64,000 nt of DNA from Panagrolaimus kolymaensis (lineage: Eukaryota > Nematoda > Chromadorea > Rhabditida > Panagrolaimidae): positions 4,030,001-4,094,000 of the forward strand of contig JAJQJQ010000006.1 of the NCBI GenBank assembly GCA_028622995.1. Reading direction: 5' to 3'. Below, one piece after another: positions 23,524 through 36,466 of this stretch. The notes beneath the pieces were generated by a model. That model made no database searches, had not been told where the DNA came from, and saw nothing but the letters and a program-made list of their open reading frames with translations. Each line of letters opens with the position of its first letter. The first letter of the stretch is position 1. The translations under genes were made by a program, and so were the position numbers.

Positions 23524-24318
23524 TCTTGATTGAATTTATTATTAGTTATGTGTTTTGGCACTCAAAAAAATAATGTCACAAAAATATCAAATTTTCAACC
23601 ACGTGTGTTTGAAGAAAAAAAAAGAAAAAGAACGTAAGTGCTTTTATATATATATGTATTCTCCTCACAAAGAGATAAAGAACCAAGGTAAACTGCTGGA
23701 AAAAGTGGCTAAAATGCAATCCTTTCTTTTTTTCATTTTTCTTTTCTTTAGCTTGTCAAGATAAAAAAAATTGAACGAGAAAAAAAGAAGCTTTCAGTTG
23801 ATCCATTCTTTAAAGGCGGAGTTTAAAAAAGTAAAGAATACAAAGTTTTTAGGGTGCAAGTAAACTAAAAAATATATCACCACAAAAGTGAGTGAAGAAA
23901 ACTTTAAAACGGTTGAAAAAAAAAAAAGAGAAGCAAATCGTTGGAATAAAGAAAAAGCTTTTTGACGCGGTTTGCGAATGATTTTGAAGAGGAAGCTAGT
24001 TAGCGAAGAAGAAGATTGACTCTTGTAAAAGTTGTGTTATGAGTCAAAGGTCAAACAAACATACAAATAAAAAAAGATTTTTAGTTTACATGAAATTTAA
24101 TCGTAAGAAAATATGAGAGATCACATGATTAACCTATCATCGGGATAATAACTCAAAATATGTTTTTTTTATAAATAGTTTTAATTAAAGGATCAATAGT
24201 TTCAAAGGAAATATTAAATTTTTAGCTCGAAGATAGATCTCTTGCAACTAATTTGAGCTTAAAACAACCATGATTTGTAATTAGTTAAACTTTGGTTTTA
24301 ATCGATCAAAAATATTAT

Positions 24319-24813
24319 TTAAAAAAAAGCTTGGTTTGAAAATAAAACCAAGCAGCCACCATGTTCCTGATAATCATCAACAATAACAGCCTTGCTTTCA
24401 AATATCTTTATATTTCTAAACCGTGGAATATTTTGTAAAGGTTTTTGTGTTTTGAATTTATTAATGTCGTCAAAGACCAATGAGAAACAGTTGGCAGCTG
24501 ATACTTGAAAAAAAAAACTCCAAATTTTTTTAATCTTTGCTTCCGCATTCAATTTTTTAACTTTAAAAAAACACAATGAAAAAAGTGTAATATCACATCG
24601 CTTTAATTTTCTTTTTTGCACATCTCTTTTAAAGCATCGTAAATTGAAATTAGGTTGAATGTTTAATCTCAACCAAACAACGCAACACACAAATAAAATG
24701 AAGATGGACCAAATGGTGTTTAATTCCATTAAAGATTTTTTTAAAACATTCAAAGCCGACGACGACATTTGTTTTTTTGATCCAACCAACAAACAAAAAA
24801 AGGAAAGACGCAA
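24319..24813 (-). CDS. possible single-exon membrane protein, unknown
   Basis: An uninterrupted 164-codon frame with one hydrophobic segment (NTIWSIFILFVCCVVWL, about residues 32-48). A less biased C-terminal part includes SLVFDDINKFKTQ. It is long for a chance frame in such AT-rich DNA. Poly-Phe/Lys stretches and a possible TTTCAAGTATCAG acceptor inside suggest that only part may be coding. No family recognised. Confidence 0.3.
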   Translation of the reverse strand: MRLSFFCLLVGSKKQMSSSALNVLKKSLMELNTIWSIFILFVCCVVWLRLNIQPNFNLRCFKRDVQKRKLKRCDITLFSLCFFKVKKLNAEAKIKKIWSFFFQVSAANCFSLVFDDINKFKTQKPLQNIPRFRNIKIFESKAVIVDDYQEHGGCLVLFSNQAFF

Positions 24814-25890
24814 TTCAATAAGAAATAAATAGGCGAATGTCCGATAATAAAATTGAAATCGTGTTTCAAGGCTTTACTTCCCTTATAAAGATAAGAGTAC
24901 GTACATCCATAATGGTGGTAGATAACAATAAAATGGTAGCTTTTCATCGAAAGAAGCAAACGAATCCGCTGCTGTTGTAACCCAAACTTATAAATTTTAC
25001 AGAGCTTCCATTTTTTAATTTATTTCCTTTTCCGGTTATTAAACGTCTCAATTTCATTTTTCATAGTATATATTTTTCTGCTTATTTTTTTTACTAATTA
25101 ACCTATTCAAAGATTACTTTCAATCACTTTTTTAGTTTTTATTTTTCAAACATAAAAGTGTAAACGAGCTTCATCGTGCAAAAAAAGAATCACCATCGTC
25201 AAGCAGCAACAAAAACTAAGCAAGCAACATTTGGTTCTTCAATGGTGCAGCAAGCAAGCGAATAACGTTTTTTGACCGATTACTTACTTTTTTTTGCAAT
25301 TTATTACAATTTCAAAAATATTCATAGAACCTTTTGCTTTTCACTCTTCAAGTTAAAAAATGTTTTTGAGGATTAGTGTAAAAACTCGTGTGACATATAT
25401 CCATCCATGAAAGCTTTTAAATCGTCAGTCAATAGCGAGTAGCTAATCATTTGCTTTTTCCAACTTTTTTTTCCTTACGTTAAAAAAGCAAAAGAGAGGA
25501 TGACGCAATAATATTTTCCAAACTTGAAAAGTTTAGTTTAAAATCAACTGATGCTGCTTGTTTTAAAGCTCGTCAAGTGGTTTAAAGGGAAAAAGAGAAA
25601 GGATGTGGAATACATATAAACATTTATTTGGAGACTTTAACACATTTTATAAAAATGAAAAAATTAATTAAATGAATCAGAAACTTGATAAATGGACTAA
25701 AAAATGTCTGCACTTTCTTCATCGATCTTTACAAAAATCATTTTGTTATTGGTTTTTTTTCCGCCAAAATTGGTTGATGTTTAATTTTCTTTTTTCAAGA
25801 AAAACATTAAAACAAGCAAAAACAAGCATTAATGAGTGTTGCTTAGTACAGATCTTGGGAAATGTGGAAATAAATTCATCCTTCTCATTC

Positions 25891-26115
25891 TCAAACTTCA
25901 GCAGGAGGTTCAACTTCAACAAGGATTGGTTGAGAAGAAACAACTACTATCTTTACTGTATTCAGCAAGAGAACAATTTCATCTTCAGAAACATTTTTAG
26001 TCAACGTTTCTTCACCCGCGAATCCATCAATTAATAAACGATCGATGAGATTGTCGAGTGGAAGAGCAGCAAGCAAATGCCATATTTTATTGAGCAAAGA
26101 AATCATAACAGTCAA
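25891..26115 (-). CDS. possible 74-aa small protein, unknown
   Basis: Short open frame with good-looking protein composition: an amphipathic start (SLLNKIWHLLAALPLDNL) followed by acidic and hydrophobic stretches and an end EVEPPAEV. It could be a small nematode-specific gene or a terminal exon. No splice partners or homologs recognised. Confidence 0.35.
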   Translation of the reverse strand: MTVMISLLNKIWHLLAALPLDNLIDRLLIDGFAGEETLTKNVSEDEIVLLLNTVKIVVVSSQPILVEVEPPAEV

Positions 26116-26590
26116 ACGAAATAAAAAATTTTATTTTGAAGATTTTGTATTAGCAAACACGGATGGAGATGGGTAAAAAAAAATTGCTTTTTCCATAAAC
26201 AACTTATTGGTTGGATTTTATTTTAGGCCAGCATAGATAGAAAATAGCTAAATTTGAATTGTTTGTGTTACTAACACGAAAATTTGGAGCTACGGTTCTT
26301 TTACTGCTAGCTCGCTATCTTTCAATTTCTTCATTTTTTTTGTTCGAAAAAGTCTTTGTAATCATTTTTGATTTCTCTTTCCAATTTTGTTGTTCATCCT
26401 ATCTCTTTGAATAATATTTGTTATGCTAAAGTCCATGCTTGATTTTATTACCTTTCCAAAAAGCATTTCGTTGTAATTTCGCGTCTTTCCACAATGATTA
26501 TTTTCGCTATGTTAATTTTCGATGCCTTATTTTGATGTTGAATCTCATTTTTCATCAGTTCATTTTTCAGTTCCATCAACACAAAAAGCA

Positions 26591-27911
26591 ATGGAAGTGC
26601 CTATGGAAGTGGACAAACCAGAATCTGGTGGCTCTCGATCTTCTCGTGCTAAACGTCGACCTACGACTACTCCATACAAAGGTAGTAATGCTGAAGTGGA
26701 ATGCTACAACCAACTCATCGTCATGCTTCGTCTCATCGATCAAGGAAAACTCGTGGAAAGTGCTGCTTGTATCAAGAATTACATTGCCAAAATCGACAAA
26801 TATGAAGATCGTTCATTAGATCCTTTCTTAGCTAAAGGATTCTTCTATATGACCTTGGTAGCTGAACGTGAAAACAAAATCTCTGATCTTCGGGGATATC
26901 TCAGCAGTCGACTTCGTATTGCAACTTTAAGAAATCAAGCTCATACCGTTGCTGTTCTTATTGTGTGTCTTCTTCGTGTTCTCCTGTTGACAAAAAACTT
27001 CTCTGGTGCATCCAAACTTCTTACAAAGGTCACTTTCCCTGAATCTGCCAACAACAATGATCTTGCTCGCTTCTTATACTATCAAGGACGTATCAAAGCT
27101 ATTGAACTTGACTATAATGGTGCTTCACAATTCTTCCATCAAGCTCTTCGTAAAGCTCCTACAGATGCTGCTGTTGGTTTTAAGCAAAATGTTCATAAAT
27201 GGATGGTCGTCATTCAATTATTGCAAGGTCTTATTCCTGAACGAAGCATTTTCCGTGTTGCTGCTTACAAGAAACCCTTGGCGCCTTACTTGGAACTTTC
27301 TCATGGTATGTTTTCTTACTCTTTTTTATAGTTTTAACATTATTTATCTTATAGCTGTACGAGTTGGTGATAGCATTCAATTCAACAAAATTCTCGAAAG
27401 ATGTAAGCCTGTCTTCACCAAAGATGAAACCATCACTCTTATTGTTCGTTTACGTCAAAATGTTATCAAGACAGCAATTCGTCAAATTTCTCTTGGTTAT
27501 TCACGAATTTCAATCAAAGAAATTGCTCGCAAACTTGCTGTATGTTTAACTTTTTTTTACTCTTTATTCATCTTATCTTTCGTTTTATAGCTTTCATCAA
27601 CATCTGAAGCTGAGTACATGGTCACAAAGGCGATTAAAGAAGGTACCATTGATGCAATCGTCTCATTTGATACAACTGCTGATGATCGTTATATGCAAAC
27701 TGTTGAAGCTGAAAACATTTACCGCTCAACTGAACCTCAATTTAGCTATGATGAACGTATCAAACACTGTCTTCTCCTGCACAATCAAGCGGTCAAGGCT
27801 TTTCGTTTCCCATCTGATAAATCAAAAATTGAAATTGAAACAGCTGAACAACAACGTGAACGTGAAATAATGGAACTCATCATGGCAGAAGACGAAGATG
27901 AGGATTATTAA
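26591..27911 (+). CDS. rpn-3: 26S proteasome regulatory subunit RPN3 (PSMD3)
   Basis: Exons 26591-27305, 27355-27539, 27591-27911; phases agree; 406 aa. RPN3 is a PCI-domain lid subunit of the 19S particle. Family matches run along the whole chain: ARFLYYQGRIKAIELDY, ALRKAPTDAAVGFKQ, then PCI-domain pieces such as LIVRLRQNVIKTAIRQISL, YSRISIKEIARKLA and VTKAIKEGTIDA, and an acidic tail. Human PSMD3 is about 530 aa and nematode RPN-3 about 500. This copy lacks roughly the first 100-120 residues; upstream no coding exon is visible and a trans-splice-like TTTTTCAG sits 20 nt before the ATG. Codon usage is more GC-rich than its neighbours, as in highly expressed genes. Confidence 0.95.
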
Positions 27912-29614
27912 TTTAACTTAATATTTGTGCATTTATTATTCTTGTCTTTTGTCTGTGTTTCATGTCTTTGTCTGTGTTTCTAATGTGGAATAAATAGTTT
28001 TATTTATTTAATGTTTTGGTTTTTTAAACTTTTTTTCAAGAGAATTTTCGAGTTTTAGTATTGACATAAAAATTGCTTTTACTTTCATCTTTCTTGATTT
28101 AAAAGGTGTTAAAGTGACATTTTACGGCCATTCCAAGGTTACTACTGCTCACTTGCTTCTAGTCAATTTTTTATGAATGCTCTCACTGATATTACAGAGA
28201 AGATTGGTGGTGTTGAAGGTTGTTGCTTTATGGTCAAGCAGCAATCAAAGGGTTCTTTTTTGTCGATAGTAAAATTAAAAAAGGGATAAATTACAAAATT
28301 ATAAAAATATTATCACTGGTTTTTCAGACGTTGCAAAAAAAATGCGGAAAGGCGTTTTACGTTCCGGTTTCCGGAATGAATTGATATGTGGCGCCATTAA
28401 AACCAGTATTTTATTCTTGAAAGTGATTTTTGTACCAACTAAAAGTAAATCATTTTTTTTTATTAAAAATGTTTAAAACTAAAATAATTTTCTTGCAACT
28501 CTTATGACGTTAAAGTTTTTCTTGCTTTGAATAAGAAAAAAAAAATGGATGAATTCTTTGTTGTTTGTTGAAAGACGAAAATCTTTAAAAAAATGGAACC
28601 ACGAAAAAAATGTTTGACCTGTATTTCCGGTCAATGGAAATTGCAAAAAAGGGTTGTTGAGTAAAAAAAATAAATTAATAGACATTATTGTTAATGACCT
28701 CGGCGCCGCCTATTTTTTTTAAAATTCATTCTTCAAGATGACCTTGGCCGTCGGCGATGATGGGTACAAAAGCTTCAACAAAAGCCTTGGTAAATGGCCT
28801 AAAAACTTTAGATTTTTATAGGTTTTTTGATTGAGGTATCTGCTTTCTTTTACACATGCTATTTGATAATAACGATTAGGGTAACCCATGACTTTAGCTT
28901 TAACAAGGCTCAATGTGTTTTTTGCTTCGAGAATTAGTTGACATTTTTTTTTACATAATTTTCCATAATTCAATGATTTTGGAAGCTTGGATTTATACAA
29001 TTCTAACCAATTAACTAAACTAAAGTTTATTAATACAAACTCCGCCGCTATATTTTCCATGGTTTTATTTTCACATAATTTTTGGCTTCAACAATTTATT
29101 TTTAATTTTGAAAAAGCTTTTCATCACGAGTATTAATTATATTGCTAGCCAAAGATAAAAACTTTTAACATCATTTGAGTCCAATCAATCCATTTCAATT
29201 TTTTTTCTTCTCAAATTTTAAACCATGACCTTTTTTTCAAAATTGAGAAGCTGTCAAGCTGGAACTTTTTCGTTTGTGGCTGATGCTTCGCCATTGATAA
29301 AAAAAAGTCTAATCATATTTTGTGTCGGAAGTTGGATTTTTTTTAGCCATCAAACATTGTTTTTTTTATTTATTGCAAAATGTCAAAGAGCAAAATAAAT
29401 GATGAAGCACAAAGCAACTGCTGCCAAAGCCTGCCTGTTGATTTTTTTTCTCTGCAAAAATTAAAGCCGAGCCATTTGTTTTTAAAAGCTCACGTCGTTT
29501 TGAATGAATGATAAAAAAAAATCAATCAGTAAAATATATTTTATAAATATTTTTTTAGCGCTTCATTTTTTTGCGATCATTCAATTTGGGTCCCACTAAA
29601 GCAGCTGAACTAAA
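27912..29614. other. intergenic with one weak frame
   Basis: AT-rich sequence. On the minus strand 29060-28719 is a 113-codon frame (starting MENIAAEFVLINFSLVNWL), possibly two exons with a TTTTTAG acceptor near 28802. Its end can also be read in another frame as PFTKAFVEAFVPIIADG. Either could be real or relic. No other feature recognised. Confidence 0.3.
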
Positions 29615-31112
29615 ATGAACTTTTTGATCTTTTTGGTTGCTTTTGTAATTGCACAAGTTCAAGCTTGTCGACATGGCGGTGGCACATTTGTTAATGGACA
29701 AGAATGGGTTAGTTAAAAATTAATGATAAACACTTTCCAACCTAATAAACGATACTATCAATGATTTTAGAAAGAACGGGACGCCTTCATTATGCGTTGC
29801 ACCATTCACGATAATGGTTCATGGAAAACTGAAGTCGTAGCTTGTCTTGCACCAAATGGAAATAAAATTCTCATTAATTCTTCCCTTGATGATGGTAATG
29901 ATCAATGGAAATGTTCCATGAATGAACGGGGCATGGTTACTCTCGTTCAAGGTGCAAATCCCAATGCTAAATGTGATGGTCATGAAGTTGGATCACGTTG
30001 GCAAGAAAAATCTTTTGAACTTGAATGTTTATCCGGTGGAATTCGTAAATTGCGTTCTTGCGTAACTGAAGAAGGTCAACGCATTCCTGTTAATGGTTCC
30101 AAAGAAGTTAATGGATTTGTTCTCGTTTGCCAATCATTCCCCAATGGCACCGTATCATTCCATGGACAAAAAACCATTAAAGCTCCTAAAGTTTTTGGTG
30201 GCTCTCAAACCATAGTTCAATGCACCGATGAACAAAATGGCGAACGTAAAGTTGGTGAATATTGGGTTGAAAATCATCGCTTCAATAAAACTTGTCGGGC
30301 TAATGGCGCAGTTGAAGTTGTTAATTGTATTTCAAAAGATGGAGTTCAAATTCCACTTAATCGTAAAATTGTTCAAGGCGGTTCTCGATACACGTAAGTT
30401 TTTTTGTTGTTGGGTGTTAGTTAGTTGCAAAAGGTTTTGGTCATGTTTGTTTTATGGGTAAATTTTTCCAAGAAAAAATTTGCATTTCAAGATACTTTAT
30501 TATTTTTTTAATGGGATCTTAAATTGACCCTTTCTGTATTGGACTCTTTCAGTAGTTTGTTTGCATACTTTGATATCAAAAAAATCAAAATGCAAAGAAG
30601 GCATATCATTTTCATTACCCTTTTTTTCTGACCACTTTCTTCAAAAAAAAAAGTTGTCTGAACATGCAAAGTTGCAATACTTTTCCAATAAGTCTGCGGG
30701 GTTTCAAGGCTTTTCTAGATTTTTCTTGAGAAAGAAAACCGCATCAATCATCCACCAAAAGAAAAAAAGAACTTGTTGCTTTTCTTCCTTTTCACTTTTT
30801 CTTTCTTCTGTTGTTTTGCCACCACCTCTTCAAAATTCAATCGTGAATGATCACGTCCTTTTTTTCATCTTCCTTATCTTTGACCCTTATAAACACACAC
30901 TTTAAAAAATTTCTAAGCATCTTAAAAGATTTTCTTCTCTATGCTATTCTTAAAAAAGCAACAAAAAAATTTTTTGATGATTCAATTTTTTGTATGCAAA
31001 CAAATGATACTTTCTTTTCTTTTTTTTCAGATGTGAAATGACTAAACAAGGCACCATTCGATTCTCAGCTGCTCCAGTTGATGAAAAGAAGCTCCGCAAA
31101 TTCTTTATCTAA
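29615..31112 (+). CDS. secreted MIG-18-like Cys-repeat protein
   Basis: Exons 29615-29707, 29771-30393, 31031-31112; phases agree; 265 aa. The N-terminus is a clear signal peptide (MNFLIFLVAFVIAQVQA). The mature part has about four repeats of one cysteine module, each roughly 60 aa: a Gly-x-x-Trp motif followed by C...C, for example GSRWQEKSFELEC, VGEYWVENHRFNKTC. This pattern matches the 'abnormal cell migration protein 18-like fibronectin type I' domain of nematode secreted proteins such as MIG-18, basement-membrane-associated factors in gonad cell migration. The second intron is 637 nt. Assignment to the domain family is fairly secure, orthology to MIG-18 itself is not. Confidence 0.75.
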
Positions 31113-31727
31113 AGAAATTTATTTGAAACAAAACAAAAAAGTTAATTTTTAAATTTTAATAATTATGAGTTGGTCTCAATTTTTCTTTACCTTTCTTGTC
31201 TCTTTTTTTTATCGCCTAGTTTTTTCTTTTAAAAAACACTAACTTCTTCCCGATGATTGTTTTTTTAGCCCAAAAGTTTTTTTCTCTCAACAACTCCACG
31301 AAATTGATTTTCGTGTTATTTACTTTTTCCTAAACATTTTTACCACTTTTTTTAAACAAATCTTTGTGTATTTTAATAATAACAAAAAAAACAACCACAT
31401 GAAAAAGCAATCAAAAGTAATAAAACATCCAACAAAATAAAAAATACAAAAAAGCCGCTGCTTTTTGATTGTTTTACAAAATTTAAAGCCCAGAATTGCA
31501 ATTTTACTCTTCTTTTCATTTTTTTGGAAAGTAACTTTTTTTAAACTATTTCTTTAAGAAACCACTTTCATTTTTTATGTTGTTAATAACGAATTTTAAA
31601 CATATAAAAATAAATAATAACACGTTTTCATTTCTTTGTTTTTTTCACTCGGGAATAATGCATAACACAATCAAAAAGAAAAAAAGGAATACAAATATGC
31701 AAAGGATACAATAATTATCAAGTTCAA
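31113..31727. other. convergent intergenic
   Basis: About 600 nt between the 3' ends of two converging genes. AT-rich, no frames or repeats of note; several AATAAA-like signals on both strands. Confidence 0.5.
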
Positions 31728-33312
31728 TCACTTTTTAAGATTAATATGTATTGGAATATCCACATTTTGGGTTTCATCTTGAATTTCATATTTCAAACTA
31801 TATCCTGCTCCTTCTTGAGTTGCATCCGAAACAAATTCAACATAAATATATCCTTTGCTTGATTTATATGTACTTCCCATAACCGAAACTCCACTCATTC
31901 TGGAAGGACTAAATTAAACTCAAATTTATTTTTTGACAAATATCCTTACTCCATCATTAAATCAGCTGAATTATTAAATCCATCATAAAGTCGTAAATGA
32001 TCGCAGCATGGTTCAGTATCAAAGAATTCCATCGTGAGAGTTACTTGCCCAACACCATTTCCAATTAAATAAGTGCAATCTGTGTTGGGTAGATAAGGTT
32101 CAGGGAAATTAGGAGATACAATGGCGCCAAATGGTTCAGTAAAATTGGAGGAACATTGATATTGTGGATATGTGCCAGGATCTGCAAGTTTTGCTAAAAA
32201 GTTTTATAACCTTTGTCGCAAAATTGTTATTAACAAATGTTGCACAACTTTGCCGTGATTATTTATTCGGCTAATGACTTTTTTTTAAATAGCATTAGAA
32301 AATGGATGTGTGTGGTAATGCTTTTTTTGGAAGGGATAAGTTGCAGAGATGTACAGTAAAAGTTGTATTCTCCAAAAATTTTAGTGGCCATTGTCATCGA
32401 TTTTTCATTTTTCTTCTCGACAAATATTTTTTTCGCATGTTAGCAGCTGATGACAAAAAAGAAGATTATTAGAGCAAAACCCGGAAAATTTCAAGAGGAT
32501 TGGAATAAAAAAAAGGCGAGTAAAGCATAAAAATGTCAAAACCGGAATAAAATGCACGATGCTTGTTTGGAAATTGTTGTAAGATGTTTGTGTTTTAAAA
32601 GCAAAAAATAAAACATACTATCTTGAGCTTGGAAAACAGCATAAAAACCTTGGTAATTTAAATTTTGATCAGATGTAAATAGAATTTTCATTATATTTGA
32701 GCCATTTGTTGAAATGCTTTTAGTTGACATGTTTCCAGAAAATCTAGAAACAATATGAAATTGTTGTAATAAAATTAAAAATATTTGCTATTAAGAAAAT
32801 AACAATTTCAATTTTAGAATTCTAGTACACACAAAATAAAGTTTCAAAAAAATATATGAAAAGCCAAATTAAATTGAAATGTAAAAAAGGCTCACTTTTG
32901 TAAAAGCAAATCTTCTTCCTGTGGTCCATTATAAACATAAACCGCATCGCAACAAGGTTCAACTTCGAAAATTTCAAAAACGACTGTAATAGTTTTATCC
33001 AAAGTTGTCTAAAATATTTCATCATCTCTAGTATGTGCTGAAGCAAGCCAAAACTTTATTTACCTGAATCAAATAAGTACAATTGGAATTGGAAGGATAT
33101 TTTCCAGGAAAATTTGGAGTGTAAAGCCTTCCAGATGTTGCATCATTATCATACTCAACTGAAGGGCAATTTACATCTGTGCCATATAATGGTGGAACAT
33201 ATTTAATGGAGAGTCCATTACCATTTTTGTTTTTTAAGTTTGATGGTAAAGCATGTGCCAAAAGTACCGTAATCAAAAGAAATACAAAGAAGACATTTCC
33301 GAAACTCTTCAT
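31728..33312 (-). CDS. secreted protein with two CUB domains
   Basis: Five exons on the minus strand: 33312-33064, 33008-32896, 32743-32619, 32193-31950, 31908-31728; phases agree; 303 aa. Signal peptide: VFFVFLLITVLLAHALP. CUB 1 spans about residues 48-160 (NCPSVEYD...LYTPNFPGKYPSN, then VEPCCDAVYVYNG, then QGFYAVFQA). CUB 2 spans about 170-295 (YQCSSNFTEPFGAIVSPNFP, TEPCCDHLRLYDG, GAGYSLKYEI). CUB domains are extracellular beta-sandwich modules that bind proteins or sugars. No protease or other domain is attached. A single-CUB relative sits at 37.5 kb. Confidence 0.9.
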
Positions 33313-34148
33313 TATTTTGGTACTGAAGAGTCTTAAATTTTTAAGGAATTTTAAAAGAAATAAATAAAAATAAGTCCTTTTTCTTTGTCTTCCTTTCTTG
33401 AATGCTTCGCACACACGAACAAAAAAACAATGAAGAAATATAAAAGCGGATGAACTCTGAGTTATCAAATATTTGACAATAAAAAAAATGTGTGAAAGAA
33501 GCCAAACTCATAGACAAGGTGGAGCTCTTCTTCGTTGCCTTTTATTTTCTTCTTCACACATTTATTTCCGCATTTATTTTTTCAAAATTCTTTGTGTCAT
33601 AAATCAAACAAAACCATTTCCAATAAATATGTATGAATTGCCAATGACGGAATAAACGCCAATTTTTTAAAGTGTTTTAACCTTTATGCTAACATTGCCT
33701 TTACCCGATGCAGATGTTCAAACTTTGAAATCTCCAAAAAAATCATGACCTTTTTGTTGTTCATCATTTTTGGAAGTGAAAATAAAAGGTAAACAAAGAA
33801 ATTTTATTTATTAAATAAAAATTATGAAGCTTCATGGTGGAAAAATGAATGAAAAGGTTGATGCTGCTCGTTGAATCATTCGCAAAAATTCATAAATAAT
33901 CAAAAAAATGATCCAAATCAAGATATGATAAACTCTAGGGAAAATCATAAATTCAAGCGTCTCTTGAAAATTGCTTGAAATCAATTTTTTTTTCAACTGT
34001 TACCATATCTTAACATAAAATCTTTTCTCATATCTCCCAAAAAAATAAACACAAAAATCAAACAAAAAACATTTATTATACAGAACATAAACATGAAAAC
34101 AAAATTAAAACAAGTTGAGAAAAAAAGTCAAGTCAAATCAGAAAATTT
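33313..34148. other. intergenic
   Basis: Promoter side of the two-CUB gene and 3' side of the gene at 34.1 kb. A TATAAAAG-like motif at 33436-33443 lies about 130 nt upstream of the CUB start. No further feature recognised. Confidence 0.4.
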
Positions 34149-36466
34149 CTATTGATACCCGAATTTCTTCCTTTCCACAGGATGTGTCAGGATGGTATGT
34201 TGAGATTGGATCAGATGAGCTTCGTAGTGGATCATGTTCTTCTTCAATGATGTGAAGGCCGAATGTGGAGGCTCAACATGATTCTGAAAAAAAGGAACAA
34301 TTATTAAAAACTAAAAAGAAGAAAAAGCTTACAGATATTGCTTTCTCCACTATTCGTCTCCAATCACGCACAGCTTTCATTTGAATTTTCTTTCTCTTGA
34401 TGATGTTCATATGGGCCTCTTCCATATCATCGAAGGCGACACGATAAGAGATCACTTCATTAGGTTGTTCAATAAGAATAATATCCATGGTGCAGAAAGC
34501 GACCAAGAAGTGTCCAACATTTTCATACTCAGCTCCAAAGATTCTTCGCTGCTCCTAAAAATCAAAATCATAAGTAAAAATGTAAACAAAAAAAAAAAAA
34601 AACTAACCCTAGCATCAAGTGGGCGATGGAAGCGCTGATGATAAGCTTGACGTATAGCATTTTCGGTGATTAAACCATTTCGACAATTACCATTTGAGAT
34701 TACAAGGTTGACCGCTTCGATAATCCGATATTTAGCCTAAAAATAATGGAGCATTAAAGTTGAGATAAAAAAGCAAAAATAAAACTAACTTCATGTGGGA
34801 ATACACCAGTCAAGCTATGATCGTTCAAAATGTTGTACATATTTCGGTATACGAAACCATCGTCTTCGCGTTGAATAGCGATAGCATTCAACAAGTCAAA
34901 ACTTTCAGCATAATAAAGGATCAAGTCTGTAATAGTTGGAATGCCCATTTTCGATAAAAGTTGGTAGATGTTGTAACGATTATTCTTACTAAAACGAAGA
35001 AAAAAATAAGACCAGTTTATTTAAACAAAACAACTATAAAAACATACAGAATAAATTTAGCGATTCGATTTTCACTTATAAAATAAGGCGTATTTGTCGC
35101 CATTAAAATATGATGGACGATTTTGCTAATAGTTACGATATACATGTTGACCTTGCATCTATGTTCTGGAACCAAGTCGATGAAATGAAGAAGATATGCG
35201 CGATCACATTTATTGAGTTTACCACAAGATTGTTCATTGAAGATCTTAAAGTATATATCCCTTTGTGATTCACCCCAATAAGAAACAGCTTCCAATGATT
35301 CATAAGCTGCCATGTCCATTAATTGATTCAATTCAAGATTCGGTGTTGAGTTAGCAACTTGATTTTCCAAAGAACTCGGAGTATGTTTCCTAAAAACAAA
35401 AATTTCATTAAAATAAAAAAGATGAACTTTTTAACACAAATTGTTTTTCAAGTTATTATAACACTTACGTGATAACAGCAAGAAGAGATTCATAATCGTT
35501 GACTTCATTTGAGTAGTGGATAGCACCAAATACGTTGTTAAACCAAGAATCATTATAGTTTGCTCTATTCGTTTTACCTTCCCAACAGATAAAATATTCG
35601 ATATCCGGTGTAATTTGAGACCAATTAACGTTGTCAGGATTAACATTAAGATGATATTCATAAACTTCAATAGCTTTATCCTTGAGTTTTTCTTCTTTAG
35701 TAAGTTCATCTTCATTATGTTGGAAAGAAGTACGAAGTCGAATGGTAGCAGATGCATCACTTTCACCTTTAGGCGCAACACGAATAACAAGTTCACGAGA
35801 GCAGAAGAAGCATATAGCAACGAAGAGTTCAAAATCACAAAAACTAAGTTTACCCTAAATTAATAAGGTTAAAAAGTCATTCATAGCTCAGCCATATCAA
35901 AAACATAATAAACCATAGTAAATATTAAAAACACATACAGTAGGATGCAATGTCCATTTTTGAGCTTTAGAAAAATATTTGTTCCATACTTTGCAAACAT
36001 CGCCTAATTTGACAGCACCAAGTTTATCACCACCTCCTTTCTTTGTAATATGATGAACACACCAAACGATTGAACGACGAAGCTGAAAAACAGTAGCATA
36101 ATTTAATGATGAAAGAAAAGTCAAGTAAATTACAGAAAAAATAAATTTGATTGGTCTTTTTGGAGCCATCAGGTCATATCTTGAGCAATAAGACCGATAA
36201 TTACGACTTTCATCCATAGTACTTTGAACTTGAAGAGGATAAATGAGGCATGCAATTTCAGGTAATTTGAGGAATTCACTAACACTTGTTCCATATGGTC
36301 CATATCCAGTATCATCGATGCCAATGAGACATTCATCCACGTTTCTTGATGACATACAACTTTTTTCAAGAATTTTGAAGATCGAGCATGCTGTTCGAGT
36401 AAGTCGCCTTTTTTCTTCCAATGTGAGATTAGGAAACGTTGTTGAAAAATCAAGAAGGTCAGACAT
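34149..36466 (-). CDS. unknown 629-aa protein with LOTUS/OST-HTH-like region
   Basis: Eight exons on the minus strand: 36466-36134, 36082-35939, 35854-35469, 35389-35048, 34988-34790, 34736-34608, 34554-34333, 34283-34149; phases agree. The sequence is soluble, mixed and well conserved-looking, without signal or membrane segments. A stretch of about 75 residues spanning exons 6-7 (IIEAVNLVISNGNCRNG, AIRQAYHQRFHRPLDA, then FLVAFCTMDIILIEQ) has the helix-helix-wing spacing of LOTUS/OST-HTH domains, found in germ-granule proteins. I infer this from the pattern only. The rest is unassigned. It could be a nematode-specific family. Confidence 0.75.

Larger units (their letters stand above)
23524..26590. 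other. gene-poor 3-kb stretch
   Basis: Between the NNMT-like gene and the RPN3 gene. It holds only two weak minus-strand candidates (24319-24813 and 25891-26115, listed separately). The rest is AT-rich with a TA-type run near 23645. Nothing else recognised. A TTTTTCAG at 26563-26570 is likely the trans-splice acceptor of RPN3. Confidence 0.4.

Noticed and set aside
26439..26819. 126-codon frame overlapping RPN3
   Set aside because: Shadow in another frame of the strongly supported RPN3 exon 1.
30561..31041. Open frames in the third part of the MIG-18-like gene
   Set aside because: They lie in its 637-nt intron, are T-rich and low complexity.
35516..35863. Plus-strand frame of 115 codons
   Set aside because: Antisense to exon 3 of the LOTUS-like gene, whose splice phases are coherent.
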